A stretch of DNA of 64,000 nucleotides from Sulfitobacter brevis (GCF_900112755.1 NZ_FOMW01000003.1:186001-250000); one strand, 5' to 3'. Counted from the first letter of the stretch, positions 51,739 to 62,016 are shown. Translations and numbers: made by a program. The notes: generated from the sequence alone by a model not told the origin.

Positions 51739-52614
51739 TTACGCGGCGAACTCTTCCTGCGCATAGCCCTGCACAAAAAGCAGCGCCGTCAAATCTCCGA
51801 AATTGATCCGCACATCGCATTCTGCCGCGACGACAGGCTTGGCATGCAGCGCCACCCCCAGCCCCGCGCGGTGCAGCATCCCCAGATCATTTGCCCCGTC
51901 GCCCACGGCAATCACATCTGCCTCGGAAATTCCCAACCGCGTCGTGATCTGCTCCAGCGCATCTACCTTTGCCTGCTTGCCCAAAATCGGCATCCCCACA
52001 GCGCCCGTCAGCTTGCCGCCCTCGGCCAGCAGGGTGTTCGCGCGGTTCTCGTCAAAGCCCAGCGTCGCTGCGACCTGTTCGGTAAAGGCGGTGAACCCGC
52101 CTGACACCAGCGCCGCATGGCCGCCTGCCTGCTTCATTGTGGCAACCAGCACCTTACCGCCCGGCATATAGGTGATCCGCTCGGCCAGAACTTTGTCGAT
52201 CGCCGCAACATCAAGCCCTTGCAGCAGCCCGACCCGCTCCTTCAACGCACCCTCGAAATCCAGCCCGCCGTTCATCGCCCGTGCGGTAATCTCCTTGACC
52301 CGTGCACCGACGCCCGCCTCATCGGCCAATTCGTCAATGCACTCTTGTTCGATCATCGTGCTGTCCATATCGGCCAGCAGCATCTTTTTGGCGCGGCCTT
52401 GGGCCTGCACCACCACCATATCGACCCCCATCGACTGACAGTTCTCCCAAACCTCCCAGCGATTCGCGGGCATCTGGCCGATGCTGAATTCCGCCGCCTC
52501 GTCGGGTGCCAGCCAAACCGCATCGCCGCCGCCCCACGCATTGCGCAAGCTTTCTACCAAGGCAGGCTCCAGCCCGCGTGTCCGGGGAGAAGTGAGCAAA
52601 ACCACTGTAAACAT
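51739..52614 (-). CDS. serB: Phosphoserine phosphatase SerB
   Basis: A 291-residue HAD phosphatase that makes L-serine from phosphoserine. HAD motif I is [19 protein letters not shown] (nucleophile DMDST, about residues 80-84), motif II is [13 protein letters not shown], and motif IV is [16 protein letters not shown]. The N-terminal about 75 residues form an ACT-like regulatory region typical of the alphaproteobacterial form. I chose ATG at 52614; the much longer open frame would run through the serC leader. It is divergent from serC, so all three serine-pathway genes are adjacent. Confidence 0.95.
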   Translation of the reverse strand: MFTVVLLTSPRTRGLEPALVESLRNAWGGGDAVWLAPDEAAEFSIGQMPANRWEVWENCQSMGVDMVVVQAQGRAKKMLLADMDSTMIEQECIDELADEAGVGARVKEITARAMNGGLDFEGALKERVGLLQGLDVAAIDKVLAERITYMPGGKVLVATMKQAGGHAALVSGGFTAFTEQVAATLGFDENRANTLLAEGGKLTGAVGMPILGKQAKVDALEQITTRLGISEADVIAVGDGANDLGMLHRAGLGVALHAKPVVAAECDVRINFGDLTALLFVQGYAQEEFAA

Positions 52615-52679
52615 CGATAAGTTTCCGATCCGCGTCAGGGATGTCGCAAAAAGCGACCGAAGCGGCGTTCTAGCCGCGT

Positions 52680-52766
52680 TTTGCGGCTTGTGCCAGACCG
52701 CAGCCCCCCGTATCTGCCTCCGTGGGACACCCTTCCCCAACGAAGGGCGCATATCTGAGAGGATAG
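52680..52766 (+). ncRNA. serC leader RNA motif
   Basis: Upstream of serC lie stem-loops TGCGG/CCGCA (52682-52702, overlapping an alternative AGCCGC/GCGGCT hairpin at 52672-52688) and CCCTTC/GAAGGG (52730-52747). The second ends just before the ribosome site GAGAGGAT. A conserved two-hairpin serC motif is known upstream of serC in alphaproteobacteria; position and layout match, although I cannot align it to the consensus here. It probably regulates serC translation or transcription. Confidence 0.6.
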
Positions 52767-52771
52767 CATCA

Positions 52772-53911
52772 ATGGCTATTACACAACCGGCATCGCGGCC
52801 GGCAAATCCGCGATTTTCATCGGGCCCTTGCGCCAAAATCCCCACATTTGATCTGACCAAGCTCGCTTCCGCGCCTCTGGGCCGCAGCCACCGCGCGGCA
52901 CCCGGCAAGGCCAAGCTGCTTGAAGCGATCGAAACCACCCGCGAGATCCTCGGCGTTCCTGCCGACTTCCGTATCGGGATCGTGCCTGCCTCCGACACCG
53001 GCGCTTTCGAGATGGCGATGTGGTCGCTGCTTGGCGAACGCCCTGCCGAGATGGTCGCATGGGAATCTTTCGGCGCGGGCTGGGTCACCGATGTGGTCAA
53101 ACAGCTTAAAATCGACGCCCAAGTTCACACCGCCGACTACGGCGAGATCGTGGATATGGCCGCGCTCAACTATGACAATGACGTTTGTTTCACATGGAAC
53201 GGCACCACCTCCGGTGTGCGCATGCCAAACGGCGATGCGATCCCTGCGGATCGTGCAGGCCTGACGCTTTGCGATGCTACCTCTGCCGCCTTCGCGATGA
53301 ACCTGCCGTGGGACAAGCTCGACGTCACCACCTTCTCCTGGCAGAAAGTGCTGGGTGGCGAGGCGGCGCACGGCATGCTGATCCTCAGCCCCCGCGCGGT
53401 GGAACGGCTCGAATCCTATACCCCCGCATGGCCCCTTCCAAAGATTTTCCGCATGACCAAAGGCGGCAAGCTGATCGAAGGCATCTTCAAGGGCGAAACT
53501 ATCAACACGCCCTCGATGCTTTGCGTCGAAGATTATCTGCTGGCGCTGGACTGGGCCAAATCCGTCGGCGGTCTGAAAGGTCTGATCGCGCGGGCCGATG
53601 CCAACACCAAAGCAATCTCCGATTTCGTCGCGAAAAACGACTGGATCGATTTTCTCGCCACCGATCCCGCGACCCGCTCTAATACTTCGGTTTGCCTCAA
53701 GTTTACCGATGGCCGGATCACCGACGGCGCCGCCTTCGCCAAAGCCATCGCCAAACGGCTGGCCGACGAAGACGTGGCCCTCGATATCGGTGCCTACCGC
53801 GACGCCCCTGCGGGTCTGCGGATCTGGTGCGGCGGCACGGTTGAGACCTCGGACATCGACGCGATGTTGCCGTGGCTCGCCTATGCCTTCGAGACCGAAA
53901 TCAACGCGTGA
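52772..53911 (+). CDS. serC: Phosphoserine aminotransferase SerC
   Basis: A 379-residue class V PLP aminotransferase that makes phosphoserine from 3-phosphohydroxypyruvate. It is of the longer alphaproteobacterial/archaeal type: [18 protein letters not shown] (about 8-25), [16 protein letters not shown], and the PLP lysine in [15 protein letters not shown] (about residue 193). [23 protein letters not shown] also fits. The ATG at 52772 follows the serC leader and GAGAGGAT. serA lies 65 bases downstream, so the two are probably cotranscribed. Confidence 0.95.
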   Translation: MAITQPASRPANPRFSSGPCAKIPTFDLTKLASAPLGRSHRAAPGKAKLLEAIETTREILGVPADFRIGIVPASDTGAFEMAMWSLLGERPAEMVAWESFGAGWVTDVVKQLKIDAQVHTADYGEIVDMAALNYDNDVCFTWNGTTSGVRMPNGDAIPADRAGLTLCDATSAAFAMNLPWDKLDVTTFSWQKVLGGEAAHGMLILSPRAVERLESYTPAWPLPKIFRMTKGGKLIEGIFKGETINTPSMLCVEDYLLALDWAKSVGGLKGLIARADANTKAISDFVAKNDWIDFLATDPATRSNTSVCLKFTDGRITDGAAFAKAIAKRLADEDVALDIGAYRDAPAGLRIWCGGTVETSDIDAMLPWLAYAFETEINA

Positions 53912-53976
53912 ATGACAGCGCCCGCCTGCCACCGGCAGGCGCGGCCATCTCAGACCATTTTATAAGGACCACAAAC

Positions 53977-55572
53977 ATGGCTCCCAAAGTACTCATCTCC
54001 GACAGCCTCAGCGAAGCCGCCGTCCAGATTTTCCGCGACCGCGGTATCGACGTCGACTTCCAGCCCAATCTTGGCAAGGACAAAGACAAGCTTGCCGAAA
54101 TCATCGGCAACTACGACGGCCTTGCGATCCGCTCGGCCACCAAAGTCACCGAGAAGATCCTCGCCAACGCCCCCAACCTGAAGGTTATCGGTCGCGCCGG
54201 GATCGGCACTGACAACATTGACAAAGACGCCGCCTCCAAGCGCGGTGTGATCGTGATGAACACGCCTTTTGGCAATATGATCACCACTGCCGAGCACGCC
54301 ATCGCAATGATGTTCGCCGTCGCCCGCCAGATCCCCGAAGCCAGCGCCTCCACTCATGCGGGTAAATGGGAAAAGTCCAAGTTCATGGGCGTTGAGCTGA
54401 CCGGTAAGACCCTCGGCGTGATTGGCGCGGGCAACATTGGCGGTATCGTTTGCGACCGTGCACGCGGCCTCAAGATGAAAGTCGTGGCTTATGACCCCTT
54501 CCTCGGCGACGAAAAGGCCGAGAAAATGGGCGTCGAGAAGGTCGAACTCGAAGAATTTCTGAAGCGCGCCGATTTCATCACCCTGCACGTTCCCTATACC
54601 GAGCAGACCGCGAATATCCTGAGTCGTGAAAACCTCGAAAAGACCAAGAAAGGCGTGCGGATTATCAATTGCGCCCGTGGTGGTCTGGTTGACGAAGTCG
54701 CCCTCGCCGACCTGCTGAAATCCGGCCATGTTGCCGGTGCGGGTTTCGATGTCTTCGCCGAAGAGCCCGCCACCGAGAACCCGCTTTTCAACCTGCCCAA
54801 CGTGGTCTGCACGCCGCACCTCGGCGCGGCAACCACCGAAGCCCAAGAAAACGTCGCCCTTCAGGTCGCCGAGCAGATGGCAGATTACCTGCTCACCGGT
54901 GCCGTAACCAACGCGCTCAACATGCCGTCGGTTACCGCAGAGGAAGCAAAAATCATGGGCCCGTGGTTGAAACTCGCAGGCCACCTCGGCGCTTTCGTTG
55001 GCCAGATGACCGACGAGCCTGTTAAAGCGATCAACATCCTTTATGACGGCTCGGTTGCTGGCATGAACCTCAGCGCGCTGAACTGCGGCGTCGTGGCTGG
55101 CATTATGAAACGCGCCAACCCTGACGTGAACATGGTTTCGGCCCCCGTTGTAGCCCGTGAAAAAGGCATTCAGATCAGCACCACCAACCAAGATAAATCC
55201 GGCGTTTTCGACGGCTATATCAAGGTCACCGTGGTCACCGAAAAGCGCGAACGCTCCATCGCGGGTACTGTGTTCTCGGACGGCAAGCCACGCTTCATCC
55301 AGATCAAGGGCATCACCATCGATGCCGAAATCGGTGAACACATGCTCTATACCACCAACGAAGATGTCCCCGGCATCATCGGGACACTGGGTCAGACCAT
55401 GGGCGAAAACGGCGTTAACATCGCCAACTTTACCCTCGGTCGCTCCGCCGCCAAGGGCGAGGCGATTGCCTTGCTCTACGTCGATGACGAGGTGCCGGCG
55501 CCCGTGATCAAAAAGCTGCATGACACCGGCATGTTCCGGCAGATCAAGCCGCTTCAGTTCGATGTTGCCTAA
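53977..55572 (+). CDS. serA: D-3-phosphoglycerate dehydrogenase SerA
   Basis: A 531-residue long-type SerA with three domains. The NAD loop is TLGVIGAGNIGGIVCDRARG at about 144-163. The substrate-binding and catalytic Arg/Glu/His appear in INCARGGLVDE, EEPATENPL and CTPHLGAATTEAQENV. An intervening domain (about 315-450) and a C-terminal ACT domain (KGITIDAEIGEHMLYTTNEDVPGIIGTLGQ) follow, the latter suggesting feedback by serine. The ATG at 53977 has TAAGGACC upstream. It is terminated by a strong hairpin. Confidence 0.96.
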   Translation: MAPKVLISDSLSEAAVQIFRDRGIDVDFQPNLGKDKDKLAEIIGNYDGLAIRSATKVTEKILANAPNLKVIGRAGIGTDNIDKDAASKRGVIVMNTPFGNMITTAEHAIAMMFAVARQIPEASASTHAGKWEKSKFMGVELTGKTLGVIGAGNIGGIVCDRARGLKMKVVAYDPFLGDEKAEKMGVEKVELEEFLKRADFITLHVPYTEQTANILSRENLEKTKKGVRIINCARGGLVDEVALADLLKSGHVAGAGFDVFAEEPATENPLFNLPNVVCTPHLGAATTEAQENVALQVAEQMADYLLTGAVTNALNMPSVTAEEAKIMGPWLKLAGHLGAFVGQMTDEPVKAINILYDGSVAGMNLSALNCGVVAGIMKRANPDVNMVSAPVVAREKGIQISTTNQDKSGVFDGYIKVTVVTEKRERSIAGTVFSDGKPRFIQIKGITIDAEIGEHMLYTTNEDVPGIIGTLGQTMGENGVNIANFTLGRSAAKGEAIALLYVDDEVPAPVIKKLHDTGMFRQIKPLQFDVA

Positions 55573-55585
55573 TCGACCAATCTCA

Positions 55586-55615
55586 AACCGCCCGCCCTCA
55601 CCGGCGGGCGGTTTT
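55586..55615 (+). terminator. Intrinsic terminator of serC-serA
   Basis: AACCGCCCGCC-CTCACC-GGCGGGCGGTT forms an 11-bp stem with T-rich sequence right after (TTTTGCTTTT). It ends 16 bases before the next gene, so the phosphatase gene probably relies on its own promoter or read-through. Confidence 0.9.
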
Positions 55616-55630
55616 GCTTTTACCTGAAAG

Positions 55631-56368
55631 ATGCCCATGCCCAAACCGATCTACGCCATCGGCGACATTCACGGCCAAAAGGCCGAGCTGGACCGTGTCC
55701 TCGACCTGATCGAACAGGACGGCGGCAAAGAAGCGTCGATCGTCTTTCTCGGCGATTACGTCGACCGTGGCCCCGACAGCCGCGCCGTGCTCGACACCCT
55801 CATTGCAGGGCGCGACTTGGGCCGCGACTGGACCTTCCTGATGGGCAACCACGACCGTATGTTCGCATGGTTTCTGCAAGACTACCCCCGCCACGACGCC
55901 TATCTGCCCATCGACCTCAACTGGCTGCACCCGCGCTTGGGCGGCGACACAACGCTGGCCTCCTATGGCATCCATTTCACCAGCAGAGATCGGATGCTGG
56001 ATGTCCACGCCCAAGCCCGCAGCGCCGTACCCCCTGCCCACCTGCACTTCGTCCACAGTCTCAAGCTGAGCCACGAGACCCAGAATCACTTCTTTGCCCA
56101 CGCAGGCATCCGCCCCGATGTGCCCCTTGCCGATCAAGACCAAGAGGACCTGCTCTGGATTCGCAAAGAATTTCACCGTCACAGCGCTGCACACCTTAAA
56201 CTGGTAGTCCACGGCCATACCCCTGTTCAGGCCGCCACCCACTACGGCAACCGCGTGAACCTCGATTCCGGCGCAGGCTACGGCAACCCGCTCAGCGTCG
56301 CTGTCTTTGAAAACCAACAAAGCTGGCTGCTCTCCGGCCAAGGCCGCACCCCCCTCACGCCTGCCTAA
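55631..56368 (+). CDS. Calcineurin-like metallophosphatase (PrpA/ApaH-like)
   Basis: A 245-residue metallophosphatase. The signature blocks are YAIGDIHGQKAELDRVL (GDIHG, residues 11-15), LGDYVDRGPDSRAVLDTL (GDxVDRG) and FLMGNHDRMF (GNHD/E), followed by FFAHAGIRPDVPL and LVVHGHTPVQAATHY (GHTP), i.e. the full set of metal ligands. This is the arrangement of PPP-type serine/threonine phosphatases and ApaH. Targets cannot be told from sequence. It is convergent with dnaE2. Confidence 0.9.
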   Translation: MPMPKPIYAIGDIHGQKAELDRVLDLIEQDGGKEASIVFLGDYVDRGPDSRAVLDTLIAGRDLGRDWTFLMGNHDRMFAWFLQDYPRHDAYLPIDLNWLHPRLGGDTTLASYGIHFTSRDRMLDVHAQARSAVPPAHLHFVHSLKLSHETQNHFFAHAGIRPDVPLADQDQEDLLWIRKEFHRHSAAHLKLVVHGHTPVQAATHYGNRVNLDSGAGYGNPLSVAVFENQQSWLLSGQGRTPLTPA

Positions 56369-56377
56369 TCCTTTCTC

Positions 56378-56427
56378 TTTTGGACCGGAAATATTCCGGG
56401 GGAGCGCGGGCCAGCGCTCCCGCCTTT
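56378..56427 (+). terminator. Terminator with intergenic repeat copy 2
   Basis: The palindrome CCGGAA-ATA-TTCCGG (56385-56399) is followed by GGGAGCGC-GGGCCA-GCGCTCCC (56400-56421, perfect 8-bp stem) and GCCTTTT. The first 29 bases (56378-56406) match the repeat at 33515-33541. It separates the convergent phosphatase and dnaE2 genes. Confidence 0.75.
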
Positions 56428-56433
56428 TGCGCA

Positions 56434-59400
56434 TCAATGAAAATCGCGCGACTTCGGGATTACCTTCACATCGCGCGGATGCCTGTGCCTGCTGACCTGT
56501 CCGGGGATTGGATGGGTCGGATGATCGCCGCGCACTGTGGTCGCGGGCACCCGATCTTCGCTGAGCGTATCGAGCCGGTCGGTCCGGTTCTCCAACCGAT
56601 CCGCCACCACGTGAATGACGCGGCCATCGCTTTGCACCCGCCCGTGCACAACCAATAAACGCGCCGCCATGATTACGGGCCGGTACTGCTCGAACAGGCT
56701 TGGCCAGATCACCAGATTTGCCACCCCTGCCTCATCCTCCAGCGTGATAAAGCATACCCCCTTGGCGCTGCCCGGTTTCTGGCGCACCAATACCAGCCCC
56801 GCGATCGACACCCGCGCGCCGTGCCGCAGGGCAGGCAGTTGATCGGTGCAAACAAAGCCCTGCCCGCGCAAGCTGCCGCGAAAAAACGCCATCGGATGCG
56901 CCTTCAGGGACAGCCGCAGCGTTTGGTAATCCGCCACCACATGTTCGGCCTGCGGCATCGCGGGCAGCACCACAACAGGCTCCGCCCCCTCATCGCGGGT
57001 CTCGGCATAGGTGAAAATCGGCAGGTCCGGCGCATCCTTCAGCCCCTGCGCCTGCCACAGCGCGGCACGGCGATCCAACCCCATGCTGCGCATCGCATCT
57101 GCCGCTGCCAACCGTCGCACCGCACCGCGATCCAGCCGCGCGCGTTTCTTGAGGTCGGCCACGTCGCCAAAGGGCAGATCCCGCGCCGTCATGATCCGCA
57201 GCGCCGCATCCTGACGCAGCCCGTCAATCTGGCGCAGCCCCAAACGCAGCGCAAACCCCGCGCCACAAGGCTCCAAGGTGCAGTTCCACTCGGAGAAGTT
57301 CGCATCCACCCCGCGCACCTCGACGCCATGCTCGCGCGCGTCCCGCACAATTTGCGCTGGCGCATAAAACCCCATCGGCTGGCTGTTCAACAACGCGCAG
57401 GCAAAGGCCGCAGGATAGTGGCACTTCATCCAGCTTGAGACATAGACCAGCTTGGCAAAACTCGCCGCATGGCTTTCGGGAAAGCCATACTCCCCGAACC
57501 CTTTGATCTGGTCAAAACAGCGCTGCGCGAAATCAGGGTCGTAGCCGCGTTCGGTCATCCGTCCGACCATCTTCTGCTGTAAGGTTTCGATGGTGCCGCG
57601 CGACCGGAAAGTCGCCATCGCCTTGCGCAACTCATTGGCCTCGGCGGGAGTGAATTTGGCGGCATCAATGGCGATTTTCATCGCCTGCTCCTGAAAGATC
57701 GGCACCCCCAGCGTGCGGCCCAATATCTTTAACAACTCGTCCTGCGGATGCTCCGGCCCCGGCGCGGGATAGCTCACCCCCTCAAGCCGCTGTCGCCGCC
57801 GCAGGAACGGATGCACCATATCGCCCTGAATGGGACCGGGCCGCACAATGGCAACCTCGATCACCAGATCGTAAAACCGCCTTGGCCGCAGCTTGGGCAG
57901 CATCGCCATCTGGGCGCGGCTTTCGACCTGAAACACCCCCAGACTGTCGCCCAGACACAGCATGTCATAGGTCGCGGCATCATCGGCAGGCACCGTCGCC
58001 AGTTCCTTCACATCGCCATAATGCGCAGCCATCAGATCAAAACATTTGGCGATGCAAGTCAGCATCCCCAGCGCCAGAATATCGACTTTGAAGATATCCA
58101 GCGCGTCGATGTCATCCTTGTCCCACTCGATGAACGACCGCTCCGGCATCGCGCCATTGCCGATCGGTACGATCTCGGTCAGCGGGCGTTCGGTCAGGAT
58201 AAACCCGCCGACATGCTGCGACAGATGGCGTGGCATTCCCGTCATCTCCCGTGCCAGCCGGATCACGCGGCGCAGATAGGGATCGCTCAGATCCATCCCC
58301 GCCTCCTTGACCCGCGCATCGCCGACCTCGGCCTCGAAACTGCCCCAAACGGTACTGGCGAGCTTGGCTGTCACGTCCTCGCTGAGCCCCATCACCTTGC
58401 CGACCTCGCGGATTGCACTGCGCGGACGGTAATGGATCACCGTCGCGCACAGCCCCGCCCGCGCCCGCCCGTATTTGTGATACATGTACTGGATCACTTC
58501 CTCGCGGCGTTCATGCTCGAAATCGACATCAATATCGGGCGGCTCGTCGCGTTCCTCCGAGAGGAACCGCTCGAACAGCACGTCATGTTCCTCAGGATCG
58601 ACAGAGGTGATGCCAAGGCAGAAACACACTGCCGAATTCGCCGCCGAGCCGCGCCCTTGGCACAGGATAGGGGGGTCGGCCTCCTCCCGCGCGAAACGCA
58701 CGATATCGTTGATGGTCAAAAAGTACCGCGCGATCTTTTTGGACCCGATCAGCGCGAACTCTTTCTCGATGATCGCCCTGATCCGGTCCGATACCCCATC
58801 CGGATAGCGCTGCGCCGCGCCTGCCCAAGTCAGATGCTCCAACTCCTCCTGTGCGCTGCGGCCTTCGGGGACAATCTCGTGCGGGTACTCGTATTTCAGG
58901 TCATCAAGGCTGAAGGTGCAGGCATCCGCCACCTGCCGCGTCGCCGCGATGGCATGGGGCCATGCACCAAACAGCCGGCACATCTCGCCGGGCGGTTTGA
59001 GGTAGCGTTCGGCATTGGCCTCCAGTGCGAAACCAGCGGTGTCGATGGTGGTGCCAGTGCGGATGCAGGTCATGATGTCCTGCAACGGGCGGCGCTGCGG
59101 CGCGTGATAGAGCACATCATTGGTCGCCAGAATGCCCATCCCATGCGCCCGCGCGATCCGGTCAAGCCGGTGGATCCGCGCCACGTCGTCACCGCGATAG
59201 AGATAGGCCGCCCCGATATGGCGCATCTGCGGCAAGGCACGCAGCAGCCGGGGCAGGCCCGCCTCGAACACCGCCACCGCTTCGGGCGGCATCACGATCA
59301 ATTGGATGCCCTGCGCATGGGCCGCCAGCATCTCCAGCGTCAAATGGGTTTCGCCCTTGGCCTGCCAACCGCCATCGACATCCGCCATCTTGCCCTTGGA

Positions 59401-59745
59401 CAGCAGCACCGACAGCCGCGCATAAGCATCGCGGTCGCGCGGATAGGCCAAAAGTTCGGTGCCGCACATCAACACCAGCCGCGCACCAATAACCGGGCGC
59501 AGCTTGGCCTTTTTGGCTTCGGTATGGACCCGCACCACCCCTGCCAGCGTGTTGTGATCGGCAATCCCCATCGCGTGATAGCCCAGCAGATTGGCCGTGG
59601 CCGTCAGATCGACGGCATCTGACGCCGCACGCAAAAACGAGAAACAACTGGCCAGCCCCAGTTCCACATAAGGACCGGGGCTGTGCCATTGAAACGGGTC
59701 ATCCGGGTCCAGCGTCCGGCGCTTATGTCCTTCCTGCTCAGGCAT
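56434..59745 (-). CDS. dnaE2: Error-prone DNA polymerase DnaE2
   Basis: A 1103-residue C-family DNA polymerase for SOS-induced translesion synthesis with ImuA and ImuB. The PHP domain starts at about residue 24 (YVELGLASCFSFLRAASDAVDL). Polymerase catalytic acids lie in DEPPDIDVDFEHERREEV, and the block RHLSQHVGGFILTERPL and the KVDILALGML segment are DnaE2-typical. An OB fold ends the protein. The alternative longer start adds 8 residues; ATG at 59745 has GGGGGAG upstream. It is third in imuA-imuB-dnaE2, 99 bases after imuB. Confidence 0.96.
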   Translation of the reverse strand: MPEQEGHKRRTLDPDDPFQWHSPGPYVELGLASCFSFLRAASDAVDLTATANLLGYHAMGIADHNTLAGVVRVHTEAKKAKLRPVIGARLVLMCGTELLAYPRDRDAYARLSVLLSKGKMADVDGGWQAKGETHLTLEMLAAHAQGIQLIVMPPEAVAVFEAGLPRLLRALPQMRHIGAAYLYRGDDVARIHRLDRIARAHGMGILATNDVLYHAPQRRPLQDIMTCIRTGTTIDTAGFALEANAERYLKPPGEMCRLFGAWPHAIAATRQVADACTFSLDDLKYEYPHEIVPEGRSAQEELEHLTWAGAAQRYPDGVSDRIRAIIEKEFALIGSKKIARYFLTINDIVRFAREEADPPILCQGRGSAANSAVCFCLGITSVDPEEHDVLFERFLSEERDEPPDIDVDFEHERREEVIQYMYHKYGRARAGLCATVIHYRPRSAIREVGKVMGLSEDVTAKLASTVWGSFEAEVGDARVKEAGMDLSDPYLRRVIRLAREMTGMPRHLSQHVGGFILTERPLTEIVPIGNGAMPERSFIEWDKDDIDALDIFKVDILALGMLTCIAKCFDLMAAHYGDVKELATVPADDAATYDMLCLGDSLGVFQVESRAQMAMLPKLRPRRFYDLVIEVAIVRPGPIQGDMVHPFLRRRQRLEGVSYPAPGPEHPQDELLKILGRTLGVPIFQEQAMKIAIDAAKFTPAEANELRKAMATFRSRGTIETLQQKMVGRMTERGYDPDFAQRCFDQIKGFGEYGFPESHAASFAKLVYVSSWMKCHYPAAFACALLNSQPMGFYAPAQIVRDAREHGVEVRGVDANFSEWNCTLEPCGAGFALRLGLRQIDGLRQDAALRIMTARDLPFGDVADLKKRARLDRGAVRRLAAADAMRSMGLDRRAALWQAQGLKDAPDLPIFTYAETRDEGAEPVVVLPAMPQAEHVVADYQTLRLSLKAHPMAFFRGSLRGQGFVCTDQLPALRHGARVSIAGLVLVRQKPGSAKGVCFITLEDEAGVANLVIWPSLFEQYRPVIMAARLLVVHGRVQSDGRVIHVVADRLENRTDRLDTLSEDRVPATTVRGDHPTHPIPGQVSRHRHPRDVKVIPKSRDFH

Positions 59746-59844
59746 CGCACGCGCTCCCCCCTCCCACACCCTGCGGGATGGCGGGTGGAAATGCGGACAA
59801 GTCAGCGCGCTGCGGAGCGCATGGCAATTTAATACCGCTCACCA

Positions 59845-61389
59845 TCACGCGAAAATCCCGTGCAAAAACCAATGCGGATCGCCGCCGCGTCCGTCGCCCA
59901 GAATACCCTGACGGTAAATCCAGAAGCGCCGCCCGTCACCAACCTCGACCTTATAGTAATCCCGCAGCCGCGTGCCGGGGCGATCGCGCCACCACTCCGG
60001 CGCGATACGCTCGGGCCCCTCATGGCGCGTGGTCAGATAGGCCACCCGCCGCCAGCGAAACCGCGCAGGCGGGCCTTCGGGCACCGCATAAAGCACCGCA
60101 ATCTCCTCGGGCGGTGTGAGCAGACGCAAGGGCCGGTCGCGTGATAGAACAGGCGGTGCCGCGGGCGCGCCGGTCAGCGCAGGCACGCGGCCCTCGACCC
60201 GTTCGGGCAGATGGCTTTGCACCCAGACCGGCCATGTAATGCGCTCCGGCCCCAGCTTGGCGGTCAGCCGGTCCAACAGTGCCGCCACATCGCGGCCCGC
60301 TTCGCGCCCGCCCTCCAAATGGTCCTGATGCAGCGCCAAGGGCTCTACCCGCAGTGCCTCCAGCGTCAAAAGATCAAACCCGAAACCGGGGTCGATACCG
60401 TCAAGCTTGCCACGCAGCAGGCGCAGCACATGACTGGCCTCGCGGCTGGCCGAGGCCGTCGCCACATTGCGCGAGCGCCATTCACCATCGACACGGTAAA
60501 TCGTCAGCCGCAGCAACCGTACGCCCAGTTCCGCCTGTGCCAGTTGGGTGCAAAGATCGGCGGCCAGCCCGTCCAGATGCGGCACCGGATCAATCACCGG
60601 TTCAGGCAATCGCGCTCGTGCCAGCCAGCGCCGTCCCTCGCCCGGTGCATTGAGCGGATCGCCCAGCCGCCCCAACGCGCGGTCGAGCAGAACCAGCGGG
60701 TTGCGATCCTCGGCGATCCGGTCAAACCGCCGCATCAGCGCAACGCGGGGCACCTCCATCAGCGCGCCGATGGTTTTGAGGCCAAGCCGTGTCAGCAGCC
60801 GCGAGGTATCGCTGTCGATCCGCAGGGCGACCACGGGCAACGGCGCCAGCAGTTCCGCCACCTCCTGCGGCCCGCAGATCGTCCCCGCAGCGCCAAACCG
60901 TGCCAGCATCTGCGCCGCCCCACGGGTCGGGGCCATCGCCAGCCGCGCCGACAAGCCCTGCATGGCAAAGCGCGCGCCCATGTCGCGCAGCATCGCTGCC
61001 TCTCCGCCAAAAAGATGCGCGGCGCCGGTCACGTCCATCACGATGCCATCCGCCCCGTCGCGCACGGTCCACGGGCACCAGCGCCGCGCCCAAAGCGCCA
61101 CACGGGCCAGCAATGCGCCTTCGCCCTCGGGGTCGGCGGGCTCGACGTGTAAGTCCGGATGGATCGCCTGCACATCGACAACCCGCTCGCCCGCGCTGAT
61201 CCCCCGCGCTTGCGCGGCAGCGCCAAGCGCGTGGATCACCGGACCGTGCGCGCCTTGGCGTGCCAGCACCACCGGCACCGTGTCATCCGGCAAGGTCCGC
61301 TGTTGCGCGGTCATCCTCTGCCATCTGTCCATCGCCAGATTGGGGAAATAAGCGGAGACGATTTGCGGGCTCGGCTGCGGTTGGGTCAT
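59845..61389 (-). CDS. imuB: ImuB, catalytically inactive Y-family polymerase-like protein
   Basis: A 514-residue Y-family homologue that recruits DnaE2 via the beta clamp. The palm motif that would carry the catalytic Asp reads VSAYFPNLAMDRWQ, so the first metal-binding Asp is replaced, as in known ImuB. The little-finger-like region and an arginine-rich C-terminus (YYKVEVGDGRRFWIYRQG) are present, with ImuB-C type sequence WFLHGIFA at the end. The conserved N-terminal block forces a start at or above 61362, so an overlap of about 80-107 bases with imuA in another frame is real. Confidence 0.93.
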   Translation of the reverse strand: MTQPQPSPQIVSAYFPNLAMDRWQRMTAQQRTLPDDTVPVVLARQGAHGPVIHALGAAAQARGISAGERVVDVQAIHPDLHVEPADPEGEGALLARVALWARRWCPWTVRDGADGIVMDVTGAAHLFGGEAAMLRDMGARFAMQGLSARLAMAPTRGAAQMLARFGAAGTICGPQEVAELLAPLPVVALRIDSDTSRLLTRLGLKTIGALMEVPRVALMRRFDRIAEDRNPLVLLDRALGRLGDPLNAPGEGRRWLARARLPEPVIDPVPHLDGLAADLCTQLAQAELGVRLLRLTIYRVDGEWRSRNVATASASREASHVLRLLRGKLDGIDPGFGFDLLTLEALRVEPLALHQDHLEGGREAGRDVAALLDRLTAKLGPERITWPVWVQSHLPERVEGRVPALTGAPAAPPVLSRDRPLRLLTPPEEIAVLYAVPEGPPARFRWRRVAYLTTRHEGPERIAPEWWRDRPGTRLRDYYKVEVGDGRRFWIYRQGILGDGRGGDPHWFLHGIFA

Positions 61390-62002
61390 GGGCGGCCACC
61401 CACGTGCCGGGGCTGCGCCCGCGCGCCCGAAACAGCTCCGCCTCCCAGAGCGGTGCGCCGGGAGCTTGGGGGTTGTAGGGATGGGTCTGGGACGGCAGCG
61501 CGCTGAGCCGCCAACGTTCGCGCGCCGCCGACAGCGCCCCGTGATCGCCCGACCGGATCAGCCAGATCGGCACGCCAGCGGTCTCGGCCCGCAGGGCAAG
61601 GCGCTTGGTGGCGGTAAAGCTCAACACCTCCGGTGCACCGTGTATTTCGCCCACCACGGCAGACAACCCCGCACAGGCGGCACCTTCCTCCATCGCCCAA
61701 AGCACATCGCGCGGATGGCTGACCTCGACCTTCAGCACATGGCCGCGAAAGCCGAAATTGCGCAGCGCCGGCCCGTAAAGCTGGCCATTCTCGCGCCGCG
61801 ACATCCGGTCCGACACCCAAAGCACCGGATCGGTACTCTCGCCCAGACAGGCCAGCACAAACCCCGTCACCGCCGCATCGAACGGCCCGCCCGCCAACAC
61901 ATCGCGCAGCACCGCGCCCCCTGAACCGGGCCTTGGCACGTCCTGCACCAGACGTTTGGCGGACAGGGAAACGACCTGCCCAAATGAAGAATCGGGTATC
62001 AT
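61283..62002 (-). CDS. imuA: ImuA family SOS mutagenesis protein
   Basis: A 239-residue RecA-like protein of the ImuA family that assists DnaE2/ImuB translesion synthesis. Family features are GPFDAAVTGFVLACLGESTDPVLWVSD (about 40-66, Walker-A region degenerate), LYGPALRNFGF and VWAMEEGAACAGLSAVVGEIHGAPEVL. I chose ATG at 62002, which has GGAGGG 4 bases upstream and sits just inside the LexA-controlled promoter; an ATG 4 codons upstream is possible. The stop lies 107 bases inside imuB. Confidence 0.9.
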   Translation of the reverse strand: MIPDSSFGQVVSLSAKRLVQDVPRPGSGGAVLRDVLAGGPFDAAVTGFVLACLGESTDPVLWVSDRMSRRENGQLYGPALRNFGFRGHVLKVEVSHPRDVLWAMEEGAACAGLSAVVGEIHGAPEVLSFTATKRLALRAETAGVPIWLIRSGDHGALSAARERWRLSALPSQTHPYNPQAPGAPLWEAELFRARGRSPGTWVAAHDPTAAEPANRLRLFPQSGDGQMAEDDRATADLAG

Positions 62003-62016
62003 GCATCCCTCCATAT

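Noticed and set aside
53950-55644. Long open frame on the minus strand, opposite serA (564 codons)
   Set aside because: It is exactly antisense to a well-conserved serA and its translation has no recognisable domain; GC-rich third positions keep such frames open.
57748-59622. Open frame of 624 codons on the plus strand opposite dnaE2
   Set aside because: It mirrors the dnaE2 reading frame and carries no family motif; His/Arg-rich composition is typical of antisense GC-rich frames.
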